From Gaiellasilicea sp963789355 (GTDB lineage Bacteria; Actinomycetota; Thermoleophilia; Gaiellales; Gaiellaceae): DNA of 64,000 nucleotides. Both the position numbers and the translations under genes were made by a program. The stretch covers positions 186,001-250,000 of the forward strand of contig CAWBKK010000005.1 of NCBI GenBank assembly GCA_963789355.1. Direction: 5' to 3'. Under the pieces are notes generated by a model that saw nothing but the letters and a program-made list of their open reading frames with translations, did not search any database and was not told where the DNA came from. The stretch's first letter is position 1. Every line of letters starts with the position of its first letter. Below, in pieces: positions 17,001-23,703 of the stretch.

Positions 17001-18807
17001 GACGGCCACCAACGCCGGCGGCAGCAACACCGCGAGCTATCCCGCCTATGTCACGGTCGCGCCGCCACCGGCGCCGTCGGCGTCGTTCACGGGAACGCCG
17101 ACGTCGGGCACCGCGCCGCTGCTCGTGTCCTTCACCGACACATCCACCGGCGGTCCCACGGGCTGGACCTGGAACTTCGGTGACGGGACGGCCTCCACGG
17201 AGCAGCACCCGGCTCACACCTTCACGACCGCCGGCACGTACACGGTCACGCTCACGGCGACCAACGCGACCGCCGGCGACACGCTGCACCGGACCGGCTA
17301 CGTCGTCGTCTCGCCCCCGGCGCCCCCAACCGCCTCCTTCACCGGCACGCCGACGTCCGGGGTCGGGCCGCTGAACGTCGGCTTCGCGGACACCTCGACC
17401 GGAACACCGACGACGTGGGCGTGGAGCTTCGGCGACGGAGCGACGTCGACCGAGAGAGACCCGAGCCACACCTATGCGGCCGCCGGCACGTACTCCGTCG
17501 CCTTGACGGTGACCAACGAGGGCGGCTCCGACACGCGCACGCGTCTGGACTACGTCACCGTCTTCGCACCCGGAAGCACCATCTTCAGCACCGTCGCGGA
17601 CGCGTACGTGAGCTCCGCGACGCCGTCGACCAACTACGGCACGAGGCCGACGCTCCGCGTCCGCAACCCAGGTGCAAGCGGCGAGTGGTTCATCAGCTAC
17701 CTGCGCTTCTCGGTTCAGAATCTCGGCAACCAGGTCGTCGACGCCAAGCTGCGCCTGTTCGTCGCCGACGCGGCGACCAACGGCGGCAACGTCTACACCG
17801 TGGCCGACAGCTCGTGGACCGAGGCGGGGCTCAACTGGAGCAACGCGCCGCCCCTCGGCGCGCTCCTCGCCAACGCCGGCCCGACCCCACTCGGCGCGTG
17901 GGTCGAGATCGCTCTCCCGGCGAGCGCTTTCACTGCAGGCAACGGCTCGTACACGTTCGCCCTTCGTAGCGATCGCCCGGCGGACGGGACGGCCGGCTTC
18001 AACAGCCGCGAGGGTGTCGGCGGCAGCGTGAACGCGCCGCAGCTGATCGTCCGGACCGGCACGACGGCACAGCAGCTGACGGCGTCGCTCACCGGCACGC
18101 CCACCTCGGGCACGGCTCCGCTCGCGGTTGCCTTCAGCGACACCTCGACCGGCAGTCCGACGGCATGGTCATGGAACTTCGGCGATGGATCGACCTCCAC
18201 GCAGCAGCATCCCGCGCACACGTACGCGAATGCCGGCACGTACTCGGTCACGTTGACGGTCTCCGGCGCCGCCGGCAGCGACACCACGACCCGGTCCGGG
18301 TACGTCGTCGTCACGTCCCCGACGGCGGCGCTGTCCTTCGTGCCAGTCGCCGACACGTATGTGCGCTCCGGGGCCCCGACCGGGAACTTCGGAGCCGCGG
18401 GCACGCTCCGCGTGAGCTTCGGCGGGGCGACCGCCGAGACCTACCGAACCTACGTCCGCTTCAACGTGACGGGCCTCGTCCAGCCCGTTGCGACTGCGAC
18501 GCTGAGGCTCTACATCGTCGATGCCGCTGCCAACGGCGGCAACGTCTACACCGTCAGCGACAGCGGCTGGAGCGAGACGACCCTCGTCTGGAACAACGCT
18601 CCGGCCGTCACCGCCCTGCTCGCGAACGTCGGCGCCGCCCCGCTGAGCACGTGGGTCGACGTCGCGCTCCCGGCGAGCGCGTTCGCGGCCGGCAACGGGG
18701 TCTATACGTTCGCCGTCCAGAGCGACAGCGCGACGAACGGGACGGTCTGGTACGCGAGCCGCGAGACGGCGACCGTGCCCACGCTGACCCTCACGCAAGC
18801 CCCGTAG
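14047..18807 (+). CDS. Giant secreted protein: beta-propeller, eight PKD and three DNRLRE modules
   Basis: 1586 aa. A signal peptide covers about residues 1-40 (core VAAVVTVAALAGGSAAA). A propeller-like region (about 41-420) is closely similar to that of the protein at 9116. PKD 1-3 lie at about 422-675, DNRLRE A 677-833, PKD 4-7 838-1175, DNRLRE B 1177-1336, PKD 8 1343-1425 and DNRLRE C 1429-1586. The PKD units are about 85 residues each (about 255 bp) and nearly identical in their core (PTSWSWxFGDG, HTYxxAGTYTVTLT), forming a tandem coding repeat. The frame is open back to 12883, but that upstream part is the shadow of the phytase gene. ATG 14047 has TAGCAT 8 bases before it. Probably a matrix or adhesion protein; function inferred. 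Confidence 0.87.
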   Translation: MHGRSPPTPSGRVSLRVSLTLKLVAAVVTVAALAGGSAAAVGDIGYRGPHFSGTGTQITGAKPESKLWWNDGTWWAVMWDEPSQDNLIFRLDQSSHAWVNTGTVVDSRSGTRADVLWDGTRLYVASHGYRNTSQVGFAAHLYRFTYSATTKTYSLETGYPAVINDYRTETLVLDKDSRGRLWATWVQDQTVYVNATTTNDRTWGVPFALPVAGATTLNADDISSLVAFGDKIGVMWSNQTASVMYFAVHNDADARTIWRPSEAAASGALSADDHINLKADSTGRVFAAVKTSAIDPDAALVQLLVRDPATSGWSAYVYGRKSDHHTRPIVLLDEIAGTLHMFATSGEEGGTIYRKSTPMNSISFPAGIGTAFIRDAASGDVNDATSTKRSVSATTGITVLASDDTTGHFWHNEISGASAPALTADFTGTPVSGAAPLAVSFTDVSSGTPTSWSWAFGDGTTSTTQSPSHTYSASGTYNVTLTVTDSSGTSSTRTRSSYVAVGVPLPLVADFTGAPPSGSAPHAVSFTDASTGNPTTWSWSFGDGTSSSSRNPVHTYAAAGSYTVTLTVGNAAGATSTRTQANYVSVSPPTPPTASFSISPASGAAPLVARFTDTSTGSPTSRTWDFGDGTAPSTEQHPTHTYASAGSYTVTLTVTNSVGSDTETRSGAVTVDPPPAFRQFTPVADSWVSKTSASSNEGSDTALRVKFGGTSATSKVYETLLKFDLSGLSGAVSSVKLRLFVLDSGANGGTVHATSNAWTETGVTWANAPAATPAVLATVGATTINAWKEVDLPAGAVAAGGTYSLKIRVASAGDGTTWYSSREGTNAPQLVVATLAPPAPPPSASFTGSPKSGSSPLTVAFTETSTGNPTSWTWGFGDGTTSTQRHPVHTYVGAGSYTVTLTATNAGGSHTTTFTNYVTVSPPPPPAAAFTGTPTAGVAPLQVGFTDTSTGSPTSWSWDFGDGGTSTQRNPSHLYATAGNYTVTLTATNAGGSNTASYPAYVTVAPPPAPSASFTGTPTSGTAPLLVSFTDTSTGGPTGWTWNFGDGTASTEQHPAHTFTTAGTYTVTLTATNATAGDTLHRTGYVVVSPPAPPTASFTGTPTSGVGPLNVGFADTSTGTPTTWAWSFGDGATSTERDPSHTYAAAGTYSVALTVTNEGGSDTRTRLDYVTVFAPGSTIFSTVADAYVSSATPSTNYGTRPTLRVRNPGASGEWFISYLRFSVQNLGNQVVDAKLRLFVADAATNGGNVYTVADSSWTEAGLNWSNAPPLGALLANAGPTPLGAWVEIALPASAFTAGNGSYTFALRSDRPADGTAGFNSREGVGGSVNAPQLIVRTGTTAQQLTASLTGTPTSGTAPLAVAFSDTSTGSPTAWSWNFGDGSTSTQQHPAHTYANAGTYSVTLTVSGAAGSDTTTRSGYVVVTSPTAALSFVPVADTYVRSGAPTGNFGAAGTLRVSFGGATAETYRTYVRFNVTGLVQPVATATLRLYIVDAAANGGNVYTVSDSGWSETTLVWNNAPAVTALLANVGAAPLSTWVDVALPASAFAAGNGVYTFAVQSDSATNGTVWYASRETATVPTLTLTQAP
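15310..18330 (+). repeat. Tandem PKD-encoding repeats within the giant gene
   Basis: Eight coding units of about 250-260 bp (starting near 15310, 15565, 15815, 16560, 16815, 17070, 17325 and 18075), interrupted by two DNRLRE modules. Units 4-7 are the most alike, which favours expansion by unequal recombination. Confidence 0.75.
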
Positions 18808-19319
18808 TCCCGACTGTCGTCCGCCCCGGTCTCTATCCTGCTCGGGTCGACTTCCGAGCACAGGGTGAAGGCTCCGCCTGCACCGATCTGACGCGGGCGC
18901 CTGCCGCAAACGCTAGGAGAGACCTCTGCCGAATGAACACCGAGAAGAGTCGGGCTCGGGCCGTGGGGGCGCACCACGCCCCACAGTCCGAGAAAGCACG
19001 CTAGGGTACCCCGGTTCAATCGATACACGGGGATTCACCTCGATTCGCCACAGCTTCGCGTCCCTGCGGAGAACGATTTCTTCGTTGCGGGGAGCATCAC
19101 CGGGCGCGAAGGCTCTTTCCAACTGTCAGCACTGACCGTTGTCAATCCGTTTGCCCACACACACCAGCACATGGTCCTCAAGGATCGGGCACGTGGTGCC
19201 GATCGTGAAGGATCACCTGTACGTGAACTACCCGCTCGCGGGTCGTCCGGCACAAGAGCCGTACCCCCCTCCGATTCGCAGCGCCGTCCTCGACGCGACT
19301 CGAAAGGTGGTTGATACCA
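18808..19319 (+). other. 512-bp spacer with lower GC and a possible decayed gene
   Basis: No intact gene of convincing size. A short frame at 18933-19004 (23 codons) is not supported. From 19015 one frame reads as a plausible protein for about 55 codons (including IHLDSPQLRVPAENDFFVAG) without a start codon. About 19170-19320 the next frame continues with a protein-like stretch (VPIVKDHLYVNYPLAGRP) to a stop at 19330. Together they look like a fragment broken by a frameshift, or a leader of the next gene. I do not recognise the family. Confidence 0.3.
19002..19007 (+). promoter_or_regulatory. Possible -10 hexamer TAGGGT in the spacer
   Basis: TAGGGT would start a transcript near 19014 with a leader of about 300 nt before the gene at 19320. 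Confidence 0.3.
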
Positions 19320-21008
19320 ATGCTTGTTGAGACACTACGCGGCGCGGGCCGTGTGAAACCAGGGCTCGTCGCCCTGTTCGCATGCCTGATCGCCGTCGGC
19401 ATCGCCGCGGGCGCAGGCGCGCCCGAGGGCATCACCGCGCCCGATCCCGTCACGTGCTCCGGGTACCCGGAGCCGCGCGTCTTCCTCGAGTCGCAGGCGT
19501 GGTGGGCCGACGACGAGGTGAGCGCGGACGGCGGCACGAAGCACGTTCACTCCGGCGTGTGCATGCCGCTGAATGGAGTCGTGTCCGGCAAGGTCACCTT
19601 CGACGTCGTCTCGAAGCTGCACAACTATCAGGGCTGGAACCTCCGCTTCGTCCGGATCCAGTCGGCCACGGATCAGGGCGGGGTCGACAACGTCGTGATC
19701 ACGAGCCCCGGCACTGTGTGCAACTCGCACGACTGCACGTTCGTGACGCCGATCACGATCGACACCGACGCGCTCGCCACCGGCCGGCACGAGTTCCGCA
19801 TCCACTCGGAGGCCAGGCCCGGAGTCGGGAGCGCGCCGAAGAACCTGGCGACGAACGGCTGGCAGGTGTGCATCCGCTCCTGCAGCGGAGTCACTCCGCA
19901 GGCCACCGACAATCCCGAGGGCCGCGGCTGGTACCACACGGAAGCCGGGTCGGACAAGGGATACGTGAACGGCCGCTTCAACTCGCAAGCGGAGTTCCCG
20001 TGGCAGGCCGACAAGGGATTCGTTCCCGTCTCGGGCCAATGGTGCCCGCCGGTGAGGATTCTGCGCGGAGCCGGCGACGACAGCGTCGATCGCTCCCGTG
20101 TCGTCGTCGATCCGGACTTCCACGCGGGCAAGCCCGGCATCACCGTCCTCGACCAGCCCGGTTCGTTCGAAGGCCGGGCGTGCGTCGACACCACGAAGCT
20201 TGGGAACGGCCAGCACAAGCTGGTGCTGATCGCACACACGGGGTCGGAGTTCGCCGGCCAACTGGCGGGCGTCTTCGTCGTCCCGTTCGTCGTCGCCAAC
20301 GGCGGCACGCCGCCGCCACCGACGACCACGACGACCACGACGACGACACCGACGACCACCACGACGACGACCACAACGGGAACGACGACCACGGGCACGA
20401 CCACGACCGGGACGACGACGACCGGGACGACGACGACCCAGCCGCCTCCTGCCGATGTGCCGCCGACGGTGTTGGTGATGAGACCGAGCGCCGGCCAGAC
20501 GGTGAGCGGGATGACGACGCTCGACGTGAGCGCGTCGACCGACACGATGCGCGTTGCGTATCTGGTCGACGGTGTCATGGTCGCGGAGGACACGTCGCGT
20601 AGTGACTTCGCCGAAGAATGGAACACGTCGTCGGTCGCCAACGGCCTCCATCGGGTCGTGGCCCGAGCCGCCGACGCGGCCGGCAACAGCACCGACTCCG
20701 AGCCGATCTCGTTCAGAGTCCAGAACGCCGCTCCGACAGGCGCGAGCGTCGTGGTCAAGAACCCGGCGCCGGATACGACCATCAACGGCAAGATCCGGCT
20801 CGATGTGACCACGACGGGTGACATCAGGCGCGTCGAGTACCTGGTCGACGGGATCCGCGTCGCGTACGACAACACTCCGACGGACTTCTCGGAGGATTGG
20901 ACGTCGAGCAAGGTCCGCAACGGCGAGCACGTCCTGAGCGCCCGCGCGCGCGACGCCCGTGGCACCTGGCATCAGTCGCCGGGTGTCAGGATCATGGTTC
21001 TCAACTAG
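19320..21008 (+). CDS. Secreted protein with Thr-rich linker and two Ig-like domains
   Basis: 562 aa. The signal peptide is about residues 1-33. An N-terminal cysteine-containing domain of about 300 residues (several paired Cys, for example in VTCSGYPEP, TVCNSHDC, VCIRSCSG, GQWCPP) is not one I recognise. A long threonine linker (about 336-375, repeats of GTTTT) follows. Two repeated Ig-like modules of about 90 residues (about 381-470 and 474-562) each contain the element YLVDGxxVAxDxxxxDFxExW. The ATG start has AAAGGTGG 9 bases upstream. Probably an extracellular, disulfide-stabilised envelope protein; function unknown. A hairpin lies just after the stop. Confidence 0.8.
   Translation: MLVETLRGAGRVKPGLVALFACLIAVGIAAGAGAPEGITAPDPVTCSGYPEPRVFLESQAWWADDEVSADGGTKHVHSGVCMPLNGVVSGKVTFDVVSKLHNYQGWNLRFVRIQSATDQGGVDNVVITSPGTVCNSHDCTFVTPITIDTDALATGRHEFRIHSEARPGVGSAPKNLATNGWQVCIRSCSGVTPQATDNPEGRGWYHTEAGSDKGYVNGRFNSQAEFPWQADKGFVPVSGQWCPPVRILRGAGDDSVDRSRVVVDPDFHAGKPGITVLDQPGSFEGRACVDTTKLGNGQHKLVLIAHTGSEFAGQLAGVFVVPFVVANGGTPPPPTTTTTTTTTPTTTTTTTTTGTTTTGTTTTGTTTTGTTTTQPPPADVPPTVLVMRPSAGQTVSGMTTLDVSASTDTMRVAYLVDGVMVAEDTSRSDFAEEWNTSSVANGLHRVVARAADAAGNSTDSEPISFRVQNAAPTGASVVVKNPAPDTTINGKIRLDVTTTGDIRRVEYLVDGIRVAYDNTPTDFSEDWTSSKVRNGEHVLSARARDARGTWHQSPGVRIMVLN
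20324..20445 (+). repeat. Low-complexity Thr-codon repeat (ACG/ACC)
   Basis: A simple repeat of acg/acc codons with interspersed ggg-acg units encodes the poly-Thr/GTTTT linker. It is prone to slippage. Confidence 0.8.
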
Positions 21009-21017
21009 CGAGCTCAT

Positions 21018-21059
21018 CCGGGGAGGGTTGACGGCCGCAACGGCCTCGACCCTCCCCGG
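21018..21059. terminator. Hairpin between convergent genes
   Basis: CCGGGGAGGGT (21018-21028) pairs perfectly with ACCCTCCCCGG (21049-21059), with an inner GGCC/GGCC stem. There is no T-run, but its position between two stops suggests a bidirectional terminator. Confidence 0.6.
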
Positions 21060-21080
21060 GCTTCGAACCTTTCGCGGTCG

Positions 21081-22226
21081 CTAGCCGCGGTCCACCCGAG
21101 CCCAGACGGCCACGTGTCGGCCGCCGGCGAAGTTGCGGAAGCCGGCAAGCGTGGCGAGATTCATCCGGCAGAAGTAGTACGGGAGGTACAGCACGGCGCT
21201 GCGGCGACCAAGTCGCTCGGACACCCAGCCGCCGACCGCGGCGGCGTAGAACGCGCCCTGGGCCAGCACGAGCCCGAGAGCCCACGACCGCGACGGCGAG
21301 AGCAGCACGCTGGCGAGCACGATCGCGGCGAGTGCGAAGGGCACGACGGGACGGAGGAACTTGTGCGAGACGACCCGCCACGCGAGCCCGGGTTGCCGCC
21401 GTGCGAGCGCGGGCAGCAACTGGACGAGCGCCTGCCAGCGACCGGTCGTCAAGCGGGAGCGTCGGATCGCTTCGTCCCCGAGCGTCGCCGACGCGCGCTC
21501 GAGCGACACCGCGCGGCGCGCGTAGACGATCCGCCAGCCGGCGAGCCCCGCGGTCAGCGCCTGGACGAAGTCGTCGTTCATCGTGCCGGGCTTCGCCGAA
21601 GGGAACGACTCGCGGCGGAACGCGACGATCTCGCCCGCGGCTCCCGGAACCGATCCCGAGGCGGACTCCCAGCGCTTGATCTTGTCCTCGTAGCGCCAGT
21701 AGAGCCCCTCCGCGCGGTCGAGCGGCCGTCCCGTCCCGTCGTCGATTGCCTTGCGGCCGGTCACGACTCCGACCGACGGGTCGGCAAAGGGCGCGACCAG
21801 CTCGCGGAGCGTCTCGCGGGTGTACGCGTTGTTGGCGTCCGAGAAGAGGAGAATCTCTCCCGTCGCAGCGGCTGCGCCGCGGTGCATCGCGGCGAGCTTC
21901 CCCGCTCTGGCCGGGTCGAAGAGCACCCGGACTCCCGGAACCCTCGACGCCACGGCCTCGGTCGAGTCCGAGGAGCCGTCGGCGACGACGATCACCTCCA
22001 GCGCCTCCGGTGGGTAGTCGAGCGACCGCAGGTTCTCGAGGCGAGCGCCGATCACCGACTCCTCGTTGTAGGCGAGCACGATCACGCTCAGGCGCGGAGT
22101 GGCGTCGCAGTCGGAGGCGATCGGACGTGGGCGGAAGCGCGCCAGCAGCGCCACGATCGCCGGATAGCCCACGAAGACGTATGCGACGAGCGCAATCGCC
22201 GCGACCAGCAGAAATGTCAACACCAC
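21081..22226 (-). CDS. Family 2 glycosyltransferase, membrane-anchored
   Basis: 381 aa. An N-terminal membrane helix (about 3-24) precedes a GT-A domain: SVIVLAYNEE, VVADGSSDST, then FSDANNAYT supplying the DxN/D metal site, with acceptor-site motif NDDF and a QxxRW-like region (SRLTTGRWQALVQ). Several C-terminal membrane helices follow. It resembles processive or poly-isoprenyl-linked GT2 enzymes of exopolysaccharide synthesis. The long frame begins at 22352, but GTG 22226 is preceded by TAGGGT at 7 bases and begins right before the first helix. It is divergent from the gene at 22313, with 86 bases between starts. Confidence 0.88.
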   Translation of the reverse strand: MVLTFLLVAAIALVAYVFVGYPAIVALLARFRPRPIASDCDATPRLSVIVLAYNEESVIGARLENLRSLDYPPEALEVIVVADGSSDSTEAVASRVPGVRVLFDPARAGKLAAMHRGAAAATGEILLFSDANNAYTRETLRELVAPFADPSVGVVTGRKAIDDGTGRPLDRAEGLYWRYEDKIKRWESASGSVPGAAGEIVAFRRESFPSAKPGTMNDDFVQALTAGLAGWRIVYARRAVSLERASATLGDEAIRRSRLTTGRWQALVQLLPALARRQPGLAWRVVSHKFLRPVVPFALAAIVLASVLLSPSRSWALGLVLAQGAFYAAAVGGWVSERLGRRSAVLYLPYYFCRMNLATLAGFRNFAGGRHVAVWARVDRG

Positions 22227-22233
22227 TCTTTCG

Positions 22234-22239
22234 ACCCTA
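22234..22239 (-). promoter_or_regulatory. -10 hexamer TAGGGT of the GT2 gene (leaderless)
   Basis: TAGGGT on the minus strand ends 7 bases before GTG 22226. Confidence 0.5.
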
Positions 22240-22300
22240 GCTCCGTCTCCGAGCCGCGTCGAGACGAGAATCGAGCGCCGGCGCGATCCCGCCTTTCGTC

Positions 22301-22306
22301 TAGGAT
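22301..22306 (+). promoter_or_regulatory. -10 hexamer TAGGAT of the RTX-like gene (leaderless)
   Basis: TAGGAT ends 6 bases before ATG 22313; no Shine-Dalgarno. Confidence 0.5.
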
Positions 22307-22312
22307 CGCCCG

Positions 22313-23695
22313 ATGCGGCGCCCGAGCCAGGGACGGCGGTCGTTGTCCGCACGCGTCCTCAAGCGCACTCTCCTCGTCGTCTCCGGCACCTCGCTCGCCT
22401 GCGTCGGGGTGCTGTTCGCGGCCCGCGAAGGTGCCTCCGAGGCGGTCGCCGCCGCCGCTGTGTGCGAGCGCCCCTACTCCGACTCGAGCCCGTGGAACAC
22501 GCGGCTCGGGCCCGAGACCCGGTACTCGCCGCAGAGCGCCCAGTACGTGGCGGCGATCGACGGCGAGCTCTCATCGAGCCCCGATCAGTACACCTACCCG
22601 GTGTTCGAGGTCACGAACGCGACGCCGCTCCAGAAGGTCACGATCTCCGGCTGGTTCTCCAACGTGACCGAGAGCGGGCGGAAGATCAGTCGCCAGCGCG
22701 AGGGGTCGGTGCAGGTGCCGGTGCCGGCCAACGCGGAGGCGGCTGCCGGAAGCGACGCTCAGGTGATCCTGATCAACCGGACGACGGGCGACGAGTGGGG
22801 AGCGTCGCACTTCGAGCGCCGGTCGGACGGCACGTACTCGGCCTGGAACGTGTACCGGTACAACACGAGCTGGGACGGCGTCCCGCCCGACGGCTTCATC
22901 AACCGCGGCGCCGGCGTCACGTATCTCTCGGGCCTCGTTCGCCCGTGTGAGCTCGCCCGCGGCCGGATCGACCACGCGCTCGCCTTCGCGTACGACTTCC
23001 CGACCGACCAGTTCGTCTTCCCCGCGACGAAGTCGGACGGCGACAGCCGCGGCGCTCCCGACATGCCCGAGGGCTCCCGGCTCCAACTGGATCCGAAGCT
23101 GAGCGCGGCACGGATCCGGGACTGGGGCTGCACGGGTGCGTGCTTCACGATCGCGCGGGCCCTGCAGCAGTACGGCATGTACGTGATCGACAACTCGGGA
23201 CGGCCGAAGCTGATGCTCGAGTACCGAGGAACCGCGCGGTGGCCCGAGTCGATCGGGTCGAAGACGGTCAAGCCGATTCCGTCGTCGGCATTCAGGCTCG
23301 TCGAGGGCTGCACGATCAGGGGCACGGGCGGGAACGACCGCCTCGTCGGCACTCCCGGTCCGGACTACTTCTGCGCACTCGAGGGGAACGACACGATCGT
23401 GGGCCTCGGCGGCGACGACATCGTCTACGCCGGCGGCGGCGCCGACCGCGTCGAGGGCGGCGCGGGAAACGACCGCATCTACGCAAGCCTCGGCGCCGAC
23501 GTCATCGGCGCGGGGCCGGGCGACGACATCGTCTACGCGAGTGCGGGCGCCGATCGCATCCTGGGCGGACCGGGCAACGACCAGATCTTCGCTCGAGACG
23601 CCCTGCGCGATCGCATCGCCGGAGGCGCCGGCCGCGACCGGGCGACGGTCGACCGGGGCGTCGATGTCGTCAGCGAGACGGAGCGGGTCGGCTAG
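22313..23695 (+). CDS. Secreted protein with C-terminal RTX-like calcium-binding repeats
   Basis: 460 aa. The signal peptide is about residues 1-47 (long basic N-region, core LLVVSGTSLACVGVLFA). A domain of about 280 residues, opening with ERPYSDSSPWNT and not assigned to a family by me, is followed by about 110 residues of nonapeptide repeats of the GGxGxDxxx type (GNDRLVG, GNDTIVGLGGDDIVYAGGGAD, GNDRIYAS, GDDIVYAS, GNDQIF). These fold as a parallel beta-roll binding calcium. In Gram-negatives such repeats accompany type I secretion; here a Sec signal is present instead. Probably an extracellular matrix component. Confidence 0.82.
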   Translation: MRRPSQGRRSLSARVLKRTLLVVSGTSLACVGVLFAAREGASEAVAAAAVCERPYSDSSPWNTRLGPETRYSPQSAQYVAAIDGELSSSPDQYTYPVFEVTNATPLQKVTISGWFSNVTESGRKISRQREGSVQVPVPANAEAAAGSDAQVILINRTTGDEWGASHFERRSDGTYSAWNVYRYNTSWDGVPPDGFINRGAGVTYLSGLVRPCELARGRIDHALAFAYDFPTDQFVFPATKSDGDSRGAPDMPEGSRLQLDPKLSAARIRDWGCTGACFTIARALQQYGMYVIDNSGRPKLMLEYRGTARWPESIGSKTVKPIPSSAFRLVEGCTIRGTGGNDRLVGTPGPDYFCALEGNDTIVGLGGDDIVYAGGGADRVEGGAGNDRIYASLGADVIGAGPGDDIVYASAGADRILGGPGNDQIFARDALRDRIAGGAGRDRATVDRGVDVVSETERVG

Positions 23696-23703
23696 CTGCA
23701 GCC

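Noticed and set aside
15310..18330. CRISPR-like periodic repeats
   Set aside because: The period is about 255 bp, in frame and encodes PKD domains; there are no short identical repeats with unique spacers anywhere in the window.
18933..19004. 23-codon frame with GGAGAG upstream
   Set aside because: The spacing is long, the peptide is featureless, and it is not linked to the next start.
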